From: Rhodanobacter sp. B05
Lineage (GTDB): Bacteria > Pseudomonadota > Gammaproteobacteria > Xanthomonadales > Rhodanobacteraceae
Direction: 5' to 3'
DNA: 64,000 bases
Assembly: GCF_002001085.1 (NCBI RefSeq)
Contig: NZ_MUNU01000014.1
Coordinates: 232,080 to 296,079 of the forward strand
Under the pieces are notes generated by a model. It did not search any database. It was not told where the DNA came from and saw only the letters and a list, made by a program, of their open reading frames with translations. This document shows, one piece after another, positions 10,704 to 20,166 of the stretch. The translations under genes were made by a program, and so were the position numbers. Position 1 is the first letter of the stretch. Each line of letters starts with the position of its first letter.

Positions 10704-13700
10704 ATGCAAAAGAAACCGATCTTCTTCGACCCCACCGGCCGGCGTGCCACCCATGTGTCGCGACTGGCACTGAGCGCCGGAGTGATCAGCACGCTGTTCG
10801 TGCTCGCCTGTGCGATCAGCCTGTTCGTGCGGCCGAACATGAGCGGCCTGCACATCGGCGAACAGGCCAAGACCCGGCATGCCCTGGCGAACGTGAAGGC
10901 TGCCGCCCCGGAGTTGCTCAAGTCCGCGGCAAGGCTGGCGGCAGAAGTGCGCGCACGGCAGAAACTGCTGCATGCACCGCATACGCATGCCAGCAAGCCG
11001 GCGGCGCTGCACATCCCGCCACCGTCGCTCGACAAGCCGGTGGGACGTCCGCTGGCGATCGGCTTCTACGTCAACTGGGACGACAACAGCTATCCGGCCC
11101 TGAAGCGTGCGCTACCGACCCTGGACTGGGTGATCCCGACCTGGATGAACATCAGCGGGCCGGACATGGCCCTGCATACCAGCGTCGACGCCAAGGCGCT
11201 GAACCTCATCCGCACGCAGAAACCTTCCACGCCGATCCTGCCGCTGCTGCAGAATGCCGTGGGCGGCAACTGGGATGGCAAGGGCCTGGCGCGCATGCTC
11301 GTCGATCCCGCGCAGCGCCAGGCGCGCATCGCGCAGATCGTCGCCTTCATCGCGGCGAACCGTTTCCAGGGCGTCACGATCGATTTCGAGGAAGTGCCCG
11401 AAGCGGCGCAGAAGGACCTCAAGGTATTCCTGTCCGAACTGAACGACGCGTTCGACCCGCATGGCTGGGGCATCGCGCTGTCGGTGCCGTTCGACGACCC
11501 GGGCTGGGACTACGCCGGCTATGCCGACATCGTCGACTTCGAATTGCTGATGGCCTACGACCAGCACTGGGCCGGCAAGGACCCGGGCAGCATCGCCGGC
11601 CAGGACTGGTTCGAGCGCACGCTGGCGCAGCGCATGAAGGTGCTCGACCCGGATCAGACCATCGTCGCCATCGGCAGCTATGGCTACGACTGGGCGAAGG
11701 GCCGCACGGCCGAGGCGCTGACCTTCCAGGACGCCATGGATCGCGCATCCGACGCCCAGGCGGAGATCGGCTTCGACCAGGATTCGCAGAACCCGCACTA
11801 CTCCTACAGCGACGACGACGGCACCACGCACCAGGTCTGGTTCCTCGACGGCGTCACCGCGTACAACCAGATCCACGCCGCCGACGACTACAAGCCCTAC
11901 GGCTATGCGCTGTGGCGTCTCGGCTCGGAGGATCCCTCGACATGGTCGGCACTCGGTCGCCCCTATGGCGCCGCCGCGCCCACGCAACTGCAGACCATCG
12001 GCCAGGGCGAGGACATCGACATCGAAGGCCAGGGCGAGGTGCTGGAGATCGCCGCCGAACCGTCGCCCGGCGCACGCACCGTCACGCTGGACAAGGACGA
12101 CGGCAGCATCGACGACGAGACCTATGTCAGCCTGCCCAGCACCTACGTGATCAGGCGCGCCGGCACGCTGCCGCACAAGATCGCGCTGACCTTCGACGAC
12201 GGCCCCGATCCGGAATGGACGCCGCAGATCCTCGACATCCTCAAGGCCAAACGGGTGCCGGCGACGTTCTTCATCATCGGCGCCAATGCGGAGATGTCGC
12301 CGAAGCTGGTCCAGCGCGAAGTCGACGAGGGCGACGACGTCGGCAACCACACCTTCACCCATCCCAACCTGGGCGAGAGCCCGCCCGGCATCGTGGCGCT
12401 GGAACTCAATGCCACCCAGCGCCTGTTCGAGGCACTCACCGGCCGTTCCATGCGGCTGTTCCGCGCGCCATATTTCGGCGATGCCGAACCGACCACCGCC
12501 GACGAACTGGTGCCGATCGAGCTGGCGCAGAAGATGGGCTACATCTCGGTCGGCCTGCACGTCGACGCGGAAGACTGGCAGCGCCCGGGTGTCGACGCCA
12601 TCGTCAACAACGTGCTGAACGGCATCGACACCACCAATGTCGAGCGCAAGGGCCAGGTCGTGCTGCTGCACGACGGTGGCGGCGACCGCGAGCAGACCGT
12701 GGCCGCGCTGCCGCGCATCATCGACGGCTTGCGCGCGCGGGGCTACGACTTCGTCACCGTATCCACCCTGGCCGGGTTGACCCGCGAGCAGACCATGCCG
12801 GCGCTGCCGCCCGGCTCGCTGTCGCGCTGGGCGGATCGCTCGGTGTTCCTGGCCCTGGGCCTGTTCGGCCATGTCATTCGCTGGCTGCTGGTGGCCGCGA
12901 TCACGCTGGGCGTCGGCCGGCTGCTGCTGCTCGGCGGCCTGGCGCTGCTCAATCGCCTGCGCGAACGCCGTCGCGCGGCGCCGGTGCTCGGCGACGAGCC
13001 GCCGCGGGTCTCGGTGCTGATTCCCGCCTACAACGAGGAGAAGGTGATCGCCAGCTCGATCCGCCAGATCCTCCGCAGCCGCTACGCGAACCTCGAGGTC
13101 ATCGTGGTCGACGACGGTTCGGTCGACGCCACCTCGGCAGTGGTGCGCGAGCATTACGCCGATGAACCGCGCGTGCGCCTGCTGACCATTCCCAACGGCG
13201 GCAAGGCGCATGCGGTGAACACCGCGCTGCACGAATCGCATGGCACGGTGGTGGTGGCGCTGGACGCCGATACGCAGTTCGAGCCGGAGACGATTCCGCG
13301 ACTGGTGCGCTGGTTCGTCGACCCAACCGTCGGTGCCGTCGCCGGCAATGCCAAGGTCGGCAACCGGATCAACCTGATCACCGTATGGCAGGCGCTGGAA
13401 TACATCACCGCGCAGAACCTGGAGCGCCGCGCGCTGGCCGCGCTGGGTGCGATCACCGTGGTGCCCGGCGCGGTCGGCGCGTGGCGGCGCGAGGTGCTGG
13501 AGCAACTCGGTGGCTTTCCTGCCGACACGCTGGCCGAGGACCAGGATCTTACCCTGGCGGTGCAGAAGGCCGGTTACCACACCTTGTTCGACAGCGAGGC
13601 GATCGCCTGGACCGAAGCACCGGATACCGCTGGCGGCCTGGCCCGCCAGCGCTTCCGCTGGTCCTACGGCACCCTGCAGTGCCTGTGGAAACATCGCGAT

Positions 13701-14129
13701 GCCACCTTCCGCCCGCGCTATCGCGCGCTGGGCATGGTCGCGTTGCCGCAGGTGTGGCTGTTCCAGATCCTGTTCTCGGTGGTCTCGCCGCTGATCGACC
13801 TGGTGCTGGTCTGGCAGCTCGTCGCCACCGGCCTGGACTACCTGCAGCACCGCGGCCAGTTCAACGACACCAACCTGATGAAGATGCTGATCTTCTACGC
13901 CGCCTTCATGGCCGTCGACCTCGGCGCCGCCGCCCTCGCCTTCGCGATGGAAAAGAAAGAACGCTGGAGCCTGATGTGGTGGCTCGTCCTGCAACGCTTC
14001 GGCTACCGCCAGCTGATGTACTACGTAGTGGTGCGCTCCGTATGGACGGCTATTCGCGGGCCATCGGTTGGCTGGGGACGGCAGGAGCGCAAGGCGACGG
14101 TGAACTCGGGGGGAAATCCAGAGCACTGA
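10704..14129 (+). CDS. Trimodular GH18-like / NodB polysaccharide deacetylase / GT2 glycosyltransferase
   Basis: 1141 residues in one chain. A signal-anchor helix lies at about 22-43. A GH18-like domain spans about 115-410, with catalytic-type stretch GVTIDFEEVPE. A NodB deacetylase starts near 490 with LTFDDGPDP and has HTFTHPNL zinc ligands near 550. After two membrane helices, a processive family-2 glycosyltransferase starts near 767 (PAYNEE, VVDDGS, ALDADT, AEDQDL, QRFRW), with further helices at the end. The combination resembles a fusion of PgaB-like (deacetylase plus hydrolase) and PgaC-like (synthase) activities. It therefore probably makes and edits an N-acetylhexosamine polymer across the inner membrane. 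No other polysaccharide genes adjoin it. Confidence 0.85.
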   Translation: MQKKPIFFDPTGRRATHVSRLALSAGVISTLFVLACAISLFVRPNMSGLHIGEQAKTRHALANVKAAAPELLKSAARLAAEVRARQKLLHAPHTHASKPAALHIPPPSLDKPVGRPLAIGFYVNWDDNSYPALKRALPTLDWVIPTWMNISGPDMALHTSVDAKALNLIRTQKPSTPILPLLQNAVGGNWDGKGLARMLVDPAQRQARIAQIVAFIAANRFQGVTIDFEEVPEAAQKDLKVFLSELNDAFDPHGWGIALSVPFDDPGWDYAGYADIVDFELLMAYDQHWAGKDPGSIAGQDWFERTLAQRMKVLDPDQTIVAIGSYGYDWAKGRTAEALTFQDAMDRASDAQAEIGFDQDSQNPHYSYSDDDGTTHQVWFLDGVTAYNQIHAADDYKPYGYALWRLGSEDPSTWSALGRPYGAAAPTQLQTIGQGEDIDIEGQGEVLEIAAEPSPGARTVTLDKDDGSIDDETYVSLPSTYVIRRAGTLPHKIALTFDDGPDPEWTPQILDILKAKRVPATFFIIGANAEMSPKLVQREVDEGDDVGNHTFTHPNLGESPPGIVALELNATQRLFEALTGRSMRLFRAPYFGDAEPTTADELVPIELAQKMGYISVGLHVDAEDWQRPGVDAIVNNVLNGIDTTNVERKGQVVLLHDGGGDREQTVAALPRIIDGLRARGYDFVTVSTLAGLTREQTMPALPPGSLSRWADRSVFLALGLFGHVIRWLLVAAITLGVGRLLLLGGLALLNRLRERRRAAPVLGDEPPRVSVLIPAYNEEKVIASSIRQILRSRYANLEVIVVDDGSVDATSAVVREHYADEPRVRLLTIPNGGKAHAVNTALHESHGTVVVALDADTQFEPETIPRLVRWFVDPTVGAVAGNAKVGNRINLITVWQALEYITAQNLERRALAALGAITVVPGAVGAWRREVLEQLGGFPADTLAEDQDLTLAVQKAGYHTLFDSEAIAWTEAPDTAGGLARQRFRWSYGTLQCLWKHRDATFRPRYRALGMVALPQVWLFQILFSVVSPLIDLVLVWQLVATGLDYLQHRGQFNDTNLMKMLIFYAAFMAVDLGAAALAFAMEKKERWSLMWWLVLQRFGYRQLMYYVVVRSVWTAIRGPSVGWGRQERKATVNSGGNPEH

Positions 14130-14321
14130 GGCTGGCCTCACGTGGACAGCACCTATCCGCAGGATTTATTGCGTCGTTTGAGGAACAGCCAGATCGGACC
14201 ACGCTCGCGGCGCATCGCCTGCGTAACAGTTGCGCTGGAGCAAGCCGCTCAACAATTCAGCGGTGAGCATCTGAGCAACGCGGCTTTACAGGCTTGGCAG
14301 ACAAAGGCGCCTAACGGCAGG

Positions 14322-15245
14322 TTAGTAATCACAGCCCGTGGAATTCATGCTTGGTGCCGGACCGCTGGCAAAGAATACGCGCGCATACATATCGTCAGCC
14401 CACCGCTCGGCTGCGAATCTATCTGCTGGACTTAACGTCGGCTTCAACGCCTTGACCTGTTGCTCAAGCGGCAAGAGCCCTGATGCATTTCGCGGCGTTC
14501 CTCGAAGCAGAAGACTGAGGACTTTCAAGTAGTCAGCGTGACTGATATGGGAAACCGGTCCTGTCTGACCTTCGACGCCTACGGTTGCGTAAACCGTTTG
14601 CAGCGCCAGCACCGTATTCCAGTTTCCGTTGTTTAGTGCCCGCCGGCCAAGCTCCATGGCTTCGGTATCGAATGCCTGTGCCTGCTCAGGATTCATCTTT
14701 GGCGGATCATAGAAACCACCCAAAAGACAAGCAGTCGCATCATCGTTTCCCAGTCGCGCCGCAGCCAATGCGATGCCGTAAATTTGTCCGTCAGAAAGGC
14801 CGGCTTTTGCATTTTCACAGAGCCGACTCGAGGTTTCTATCAACTCGATATTGGCATTCACAGTAGTCATTGTACGGGCACGAGTTGGTGGATCCATGGC
14901 TTCCAGAAGCTTTCGGTTTTCAGCTAGCCATGCTGCGTAGTCCATGCCCTTGAAAAAGTCCTTCATACGAATTGCCTTGAGGCAGCGCATCGACTCGGCA
15001 AAGAGCCTGTCGGCGGCAGTTCGATCGCCCGAGCTCGCCAGTTCCATGAGAGTCGCCTGGCTCACTTGCAGAGGTTGCCAGAGTGGTGGCGTTCTCGGGC
15101 CGGGACTGTTCACATACTCAGATTTTGACAAAACTGACGGCGTTGAAACCCCTCTCCGAGCAACGGTTACATCGCCGCTTGATCGAAAATAGATCAGAAG
15201 CATGATGACTAGAAAAATGGCAAGTATCAGTAGCCGGCGCAGCAT
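14322..15245 (-). CDS. Hypothetical membrane-anchored protein
   Basis: 307 residues. One N-terminal membrane helix (residues 3-20, LLILAIFLVIMLLIYF) with the rest predicted outside the cytoplasm. The body is helical and alanine-rich with stretches such as LASSGDRTAADRLFAESM that hint at Sel1/TPR-like repeats, though no repeat can be proven by eye. I do not recognise the family. The gene sits in a patch of lower GC than its neighbours, suggesting acquisition or relaxed selection. It is followed by about 190 bases without a supported gene before the trimodular glycosyltransferase. Confidence 0.6.
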   Translation of the reverse strand: MLRRLLILAIFLVIMLLIYFRSSGDVTVARRGVSTPSVLSKSEYVNSPGPRTPPLWQPLQVSQATLMELASSGDRTAADRLFAESMRCLKAIRMKDFFKGMDYAAWLAENRKLLEAMDPPTRARTMTTVNANIELIETSSRLCENAKAGLSDGQIYGIALAAARLGNDDATACLLGGFYDPPKMNPEQAQAFDTEAMELGRRALNNGNWNTVLALQTVYATVGVEGQTGPVSHISHADYLKVLSLLLRGTPRNASGLLPLEQQVKALKPTLSPADRFAAERWADDMYARVFFASGPAPSMNSTGCDY

Positions 15246-15334
15246 GGATTCAATCGCTCTCCCGGCGAAGTTGTCTGTTGGAATACATCGATGGACCGTG
15301 CAAGCAATGACCAGCCAAAGCCCACATCAACAGC

Positions 15335-15808
15335 TCACTGCGAACCACGCACCCGCATCGTCAGCCCCTTCAGGAAATTGCGCAGCAGCTGGTCGCCGCA
15401 GAGCTTGAAGTTCTTGTGGTCGCTCTGGCGAAACAGCGCGCTGAGCTCGGGCTTGGAGATCGGGAAGCCGGCTGCCTCGAGGATCTCGTGCATGTCGACG
15501 TCCTTCAGCTCGAACGCCACGCGCAGCTTCTTCAGCACCACGTTGTTGGTGACGCGCTTCTCCGGCGGCCGCGGCGGGCGACTGTCGTCCTTGCCGCGGC
15601 GGTGGAACACCAGCCCGTCCAGGAACAGCGCCAGCGTCCTGTTGCTGCATTCCGCGTAGCCCGGCTCGCCATCCTTCTTCAGGAACGCCTGCACGTCTTC
15701 TTTCCCGATCGGAGCGCTTGCGTCCGCCAGATGGATGAGTTCGACCACCTTGCCGTCGCTCAGGTCGAGCATGTAGCGGATGGAGCGCAATACGTCGTTG
15801 TTGATCAT
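15335..15808 (-). CDS. DUF1456 family protein (YehS-like)
   Basis: 157 residues from MINNDVLRSIRYML, the typical first residues of the family. Two related helical repeats follow: MINNDVLRSIRYMLDLSD... and VTNNVVLKKLRVAFELKD..., each about 60 residues, the known two-repeat build of DUF1456. Function is unknown; it is cytoplasmic. An in-frame ATG eleven codons upstream is rejected because the family begins at the chosen residue. Confidence 0.85.
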   Translation of the reverse strand: MINNDVLRSIRYMLDLSDGKVVELIHLADASAPIGKEDVQAFLKKDGEPGYAECSNRTLALFLDGLVFHRRGKDDSRPPRPPEKRVTNNVVLKKLRVAFELKDVDMHEILEAAGFPISKPELSALFRQSDHKNFKLCGDQLLRNFLKGLTMRVRGSQ

Positions 15809-15922
15809 GTCGTTCCGATGGGTGTCGCCCAGGAGCGCCATGCTACCGCGCCGCGCCCGCCTTGACCCCGTTTGCGTGCCTGCCGCGTTTCACCTTTCAC
15901 CACGAGAGAGGAGAAGCGCCCC

Positions 15923-17740
15923 ATGAAACTGAAAGCCCTGCTGCGCAGCCTGCTGCTGGCCTTGCTGGTGATCGTCACCGGCTGCAGCGTGTCCAAGCCT
16001 GCGACCGACACCGCTGTGCGCAAGAACGAAAGCGCATCCCCGCTGCCGCCCGTCGAACAGCCGCTGGCCAAACGGGCACCGGTCACGCTGGCGCAGGACA
16101 AGCGCGTGGGCAAGACTGACAACCTGGCCGAGCCGACCTTGCCAGCCGCATCGGGCCGGGTCGAACACCAGCCGGTGGCAGCACCCGCCCCGCCCGCACC
16201 ACCGGCGGTGGCCGAGATCGCCGCGATGTCCTACAACGCGCAGAGTGCGAAGCGCATGGCCTACATGCCGATGCCGATCCTGCTTCGGCCGATGCCGGGC
16301 GACATCAACCGCGAGAACTACACCCATCGCGACAGCAACCCCGTGCAGCTGGTCAGCGAGCAACCAGTGTCCACCTTCAGCATCGACGTCGACACGGGTT
16401 CGTATACCAATGTACGGCGCATGTTGAACGAAGGTCGGCTGCCACCGGCCGACGCGGTGCGCGCGGAGGAATTCATCAACTATTTCGATTACGGCTACAC
16501 GCCGCCGGCCGATCGCGAGCAACCTTTCAGCGTCACCACCGAACTCGCGCCGGCGCCATGGAACGCCAAACGCCAGCTGCTGCTGGTGGGTATCCAGGGC
16601 TATCGCGTGCCGAAAGCACAGATCCCGGCATCCAACCTGGTGTTCCTGATCGATACCTCCGGCTCGATGGACGAACCGGACAAGCTGCCCCTGCTCAAGG
16701 CCTCGCTGAAACAACTGGTGCGCGAGTTGCGCCATCAGGATCATGTGGCGATCGTCACCTACGCCGGTTACGCCGGCGTCGCCCTGCCCTCCACGGCCGG
16801 CGACCAGCACGCCACCATCGATGCGGCGATCGACGGCCTGGGTGCCGGCGGCTCCACCAATGGCGGCGCCGGCATCGAACTGGCTTACGCGCAGGCCGAG
16901 CAGGGCTTCATCCAGGGCGGCGTGAACCGGGTGATCCTGGCCACCGACGGCGACTTCAACGTCGGCACGGTCGACCAGGAAGCGCTGAAGACGATGGTCG
17001 AGGATCACCGCAAGAGCGGCGTGGCGTTGACCACGCTGGGCTTCGGCCAGGACAACTACAACGATGCCATGGCGGTGATGCTGGCCGACGCGGGCAACGG
17101 CAGCCACCACTACATCGACAGCCTGGCCGAAGGCCGTCGCGTGCTGGTCGACGAGATGTCCGCCACCCTGCTGACGATCGCGAAAGACGTGAAGATCCAG
17201 GTCGAGTTCAATCCGGCGCAGGTGCAGGAATACCGCCTGATCGGCTACGAGAAGCGCATGCTCAAGCGCGAGGATTTCAACAATGACAAGGTCGATGCCG
17301 GCGAGATCGGTGCCGGTGCCAACGTCACCGCGATCTACGAGATCACGCCGACCGGCTCGGAAGCGGCGCGCATCGACCCGCTGCGCTACGGCAGCCACGC
17401 CGAGCCGGCCAGGCGCGGCGACGAACTGGCCTTCCTGCGCCTGCGCTACAAGCTGCCGGGGCAGGCGCAAAGCAGGTTGATCGAACAGCCGATCGCCGCG
17501 CAAGCCGAAGCGCAGCCGAGCGAGCGCCTGCGCTACGCCGCTGCCGTGGCGGCGTTTGCCGACGCCCTGCGCGGCGGCAAGTACCTGGATGGCTTCGATT
17601 ACGAACGGATCGCCCGGCTCGCCCATGGCGCACGCGGCAGCGACGTCGACGGTTATCGGGCCGGCTTCGTGCAACTGGTCAGGCTGGCCGAGGGCCTGGC
17701 CACACCGGGCCAGTCGACGCGCGACACCGCCGCCCGTTGA
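15923..17740 (+). CDS. VWA-domain lipoprotein, YfbK family
   Basis: 605 residues. A lipoprotein signal ends at Cys21 (VIVTGC). After a proline/alanine linker, the YfbK N-terminal region includes STFSIDVDTGSYTNVRRML. A von Willebrand factor A domain follows, with the metal-site motif DTSGSMDEP near residue 243 and later ATDGDFNVG. A C-terminal DUF3520-type region closes the chain. The start at 15923 is backed by GAGAGGAG twelve bases upstream. Such proteins often accompany a sigma/anti-sigma pair, as here. They are presumed envelope scaffolds or sensors; the ligand is unknown. Confidence 0.85.
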   Translation: MKLKALLRSLLLALLVIVTGCSVSKPATDTAVRKNESASPLPPVEQPLAKRAPVTLAQDKRVGKTDNLAEPTLPAASGRVEHQPVAAPAPPAPPAVAEIAAMSYNAQSAKRMAYMPMPILLRPMPGDINRENYTHRDSNPVQLVSEQPVSTFSIDVDTGSYTNVRRMLNEGRLPPADAVRAEEFINYFDYGYTPPADREQPFSVTTELAPAPWNAKRQLLLVGIQGYRVPKAQIPASNLVFLIDTSGSMDEPDKLPLLKASLKQLVRELRHQDHVAIVTYAGYAGVALPSTAGDQHATIDAAIDGLGAGGSTNGGAGIELAYAQAEQGFIQGGVNRVILATDGDFNVGTVDQEALKTMVEDHRKSGVALTTLGFGQDNYNDAMAVMLADAGNGSHHYIDSLAEGRRVLVDEMSATLLTIAKDVKIQVEFNPAQVQEYRLIGYEKRMLKREDFNNDKVDAGEIGAGANVTAIYEITPTGSEAARIDPLRYGSHAEPARRGDELAFLRLRYKLPGQAQSRLIEQPIAAQAEAQPSERLRYAAAVAAFADALRGGKYLDGFDYERIARLAHGARGSDVDGYRAGFVQLVRLAEGLATPGQSTRDTAAR

Positions 17741-17906
17741 GCATTCCGGCCCCGTCGCGTGGATCGCAGCGATGACCGCAGCCAGCCTCCCCGCTGCCGT
17801 CTTCCCCTGCTGCGGCCACTCGACGGGGCCGGAACCGGTGCATGCCCGGACATCCGGACGACACGGTTTACCCGATCCACGACAATTTGGCTTACCCTCG
17901 CATCCC

Positions 17907-18461
17907 ATGGATGCTGCGGTCGACCCCGATGCGATGCTGATGCTGGCCTACGCGCGCGGCGACCTGGCCGCGTTTGAGGCGTTGTACGCAAAACACCGTG
18001 GCATGCTGTATCGATTCCTGCTGCGCAGCCTGCGCGACCCGCATCGTACCGACGAGTTGTTCCAGGAAACCTGGAGCCGGGTGATCAGCGCCCGCGCGCG
18101 CTACCAGCCGCAGGCGAAATTCAGCACCTGGCTGCTGCAGATCGCGCACAATCTGATGATCGACGGATTGCGTCGGCAGCGACCGATGGCCGGCGGCGAC
18201 GAAGCCGAGGTGGCATTGGCGCAAGTCGCCAGCCCGGACCGCGAGCAGCCCGATCACACGCTGTCCGAGTTCGAGCGTCGTCGCAACCTGCAGCGCGCGA
18301 TCGAACAACTGCCGCGCGAACAACGCACCGTCGTGCTGCTGCGACTGGAACAGGAACTCAGCCTGGAGGAGATCGCCAGCGTGACCGGCACCGGCCGCGA
18401 AACGGTGAAATCGCGCCTGCGTTACGCCATGACCCGCTTACGTGAAGTGCTGTCCGAATGA
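17907..18461 (+). CDS. RNA polymerase sigma factor, ECF (sigma-70 family)
   Basis: 184 residues with sigma region 2 (LYRFLLRSLRDPHRTDELFQE, then FSTWLLQIAHNLMIDGLR) and region 4 (LPREQRTVVLLRLEQELSLEEIA, GRETVKSRLRYAM). This is the standard ECF layout with no extra C-terminal domain. It directs transcription of its own regulon, probably including this operon. The stop overlaps the start of the next gene (ATGA), which encodes the likely anti-sigma factor. The start at 17907 is chosen because the protein then begins in the usual position before region 2. Confidence 0.87.
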   Translation: MDAAVDPDAMLMLAYARGDLAAFEALYAKHRGMLYRFLLRSLRDPHRTDELFQETWSRVISARARYQPQAKFSTWLLQIAHNLMIDGLRRQRPMAGGDEAEVALAQVASPDREQPDHTLSEFERRRNLQRAIEQLPREQRTVVLLRLEQELSLEEIASVTGTGRETVKSRLRYAMTRLREVLSE

Positions 18462-19462
18462 CCACGCCGCTGCCACCGACCGATCCGTCCACCAGGGACG
18501 ACAAGCTGCCCGGCGAAGCCGAGCTGGCCGCGTTGTATCGTCAGTTGCCGCAGAGCGCGCCCAGCCCCGAACTGGACGCCGCCGTGCTGCGTGCTGCGGC
18601 GCAGGCACTGGAAGGCGCCGATGACGAGGCGCGGGTCGAACGGCGCAAGGGGCCGCGCGAGCCCGGCGACTGGGTTCATCCGAAGCCTGTTTCCGACAGC
18701 AACGTCGAGCAGCTCCGTTCGATCGAATCCGCCGCCCGCGCGCGGCGGCGCCGAACGCCATCCTGGCTGATCGCGCTGGGCAGCGCCGCCAGCCTGGTCC
18801 TGGTGGCCGGCCTCGCCTGGCATATGCGCGGATCGAGCCCGCCCCAGTCGGCGCCGGTCGCGCATGAAGAGGCAACGGCCGCCCGCACCCCGGCAGCGGC
18901 GGACCAAGCCAGCCCCGCGGTGGTACCGCTGGCCGCGCCGCTGACGCCCACCGTTTTGCCCGAGCCTGTTGCGCGGTCGGCGCCGCCATCCGCCGATCGG
19001 CAGATCGTCATGCAAGTTTCTGCCGCGAAGAAACTGAAGCAGAACGACGCGCTGCAGTTCGCCCGACGCAAGGCTGCCGCCAGGTCGGTGGTTGCGCCAC
19101 CACCGGTCGCCGAGCTCGCCGCAGCCGCTCCATCGACGCCACCACCCCCGCCTGCGCCGCCCGCGCCGCCTCAGGAAGTTTCCGCCAACGCCGTGAGCGG
19201 CATGGTCGATCGGGCAGCCGCCGCGCCGAGCGCCGCGAAACTCATGCCGGCCTCGGCGCCCGTGGCAACGAACGAAGCCGCCCGCGACAACGGCACCGCG
19301 CAACAACCGGGCGATACGCCGGCACAGGAGCTGGAGAAGATCCGGCGATTGTTCGACCAGGGTCAGCGCGATCAGGCACTGCCGCGGCTGCGCGCGTTCC
19401 GGCAGGCGCATCCGCAATGGCCGCTGCCGCCCGCGCTGCAGGCCCAGCTGCAGGAACCATGA
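18458..19462 (+). CDS. Probable membrane-bound anti-sigma factor
   Basis: 334 residues. A cytoplasmic N-terminal part of about 100 residues with AELAALYRQLPQSAPSPELD is followed by one membrane helix (about 103-122). A long alanine/proline-rich periplasmic region comes next, with runs such as PPPPPAPPAPP, then a short C-terminal helical unit (KIRRLFDQGQRDQALPRL). No zinc-binding anti-sigma motif is visible. The role is inferred from four-base overlap with the ECF sigma gene upstream and from topology. Its own stop overlaps the YigZ start by four bases. Confidence 0.72.
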   Translation: MTTPLPPTDPSTRDDKLPGEAELAALYRQLPQSAPSPELDAAVLRAAAQALEGADDEARVERRKGPREPGDWVHPKPVSDSNVEQLRSIESAARARRRRTPSWLIALGSAASLVLVAGLAWHMRGSSPPQSAPVAHEEATAARTPAAADQASPAVVPLAAPLTPTVLPEPVARSAPPSADRQIVMQVSAAKKLKQNDALQFARRKAAARSVVAPPPVAELAAAAPSTPPPPPAPPAPPQEVSANAVSGMVDRAAAAPSAAKLMPASAPVATNEAARDNGTAQQPGDTPAQELEKIRRLFDQGQRDQALPRLRAFRQAHPQWPLPPALQAQLQEP

Positions 19463-20055
19463 GCGACACGCTGTCCACCCTGGTCCAGCGCTGCCGCCAT
19501 CAGCAGGAAATCCGGAAAAGCCGCTTCCTCGCCATCGCCGCCCCGGTCAGTTCGGCGGAACAGGCGCTGGCCTTTTTGCGCGAAGTCGCCGACCCCGCCG
19601 CCACGCACAACTGCTGGGCCTGGCGTATCGGCGACGGCTACCGCTTCAACGACGACGGCGAACCGGGCGGCACTGCCGGGCGACCCATCCTGCAGGCGAT
19701 CGACGGCCAGCAGATGGATGGCGTGGCGGTGGTGGTGACGCGCTGGTATGGCGGCATCAAGCTCGGCGCCGGCGGCCTGGTGCGCGCGTATGGCGGCACC
19801 ACGGCCGAGTGCCTGCGCCAAGCCGAGCGCGTTGCCCTCGTCGCGATGACGCGCCTGGAGGTGCGCTGCGAATTTGCCGAGCTGGCCCTGCTCAAGGCGC
19901 GCCTCAAGGAGCTGCAGGGCGAAATCGAACAAGAGCACTTCGCGGCCGATGGCGTCGAGCTGCAACTGCGCCTGCCGCGCGATCGCGTGGACGAAGCGAT
20001 CCAGCTGGTCGGCGACATCAGCCGTGGCCGCAGCGTGGCAAGACCGATGGACTGA
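19459..20055 (+). CDS. YigZ/IMPACT family protein
   Basis: 198 residues. The N-terminal UPF0029 (IMPACT) domain shows KSRFLAIAAPV, ATHNCWAWRIG, DDGEPGGTAGRPIL and VVVTRWYGGIKLGAGGL, followed by a small C-terminal DUF1949-type domain. The family is widespread; eukaryotic IMPACT tunes Gcn2, but the bacterial role is unsettled. The start at 19459 overlaps the anti-sigma stop (ATGA). Confidence 0.92.
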   Translation: MSDTLSTLVQRCRHQQEIRKSRFLAIAAPVSSAEQALAFLREVADPAATHNCWAWRIGDGYRFNDDGEPGGTAGRPILQAIDGQQMDGVAVVVTRWYGGIKLGAGGLVRAYGGTTAECLRQAERVALVAMTRLEVRCEFAELALLKARLKELQGEIEQEHFAADGVELQLRLPRDRVDEAIQLVGDISRGRSVARPMD

Positions 20056-20166
20056 CCGCTCGATCGCCTCGGCAAGGATTGAATCGGCCCATGCACGCCC
20101 CACCTTGGATGGCATTGCCCGCGTCCGCGCTTCCGTGCGCCCATCCGATCGATCCCGCGAGAATCC

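Noticed and set aside
9110..13165. Very long plus-strand frame across two genes
   Set aside because: Composition is Arg/Ala/Gly-rich, as expected for a shadow frame in high-GC DNA; both underlying genes have clear domains.
11112..14141. Long antisense frame opposite the trimodular enzyme
   Set aside because: Histidine/glutamine/valine-rich shadow of the GT2 and NodB coding sequence.
14142..14435. 97-residue plus-strand frame beginning at a GTG
   Set aside because: Overlaps the better-supported minus-strand gene by over 100 bases and shows no family features.
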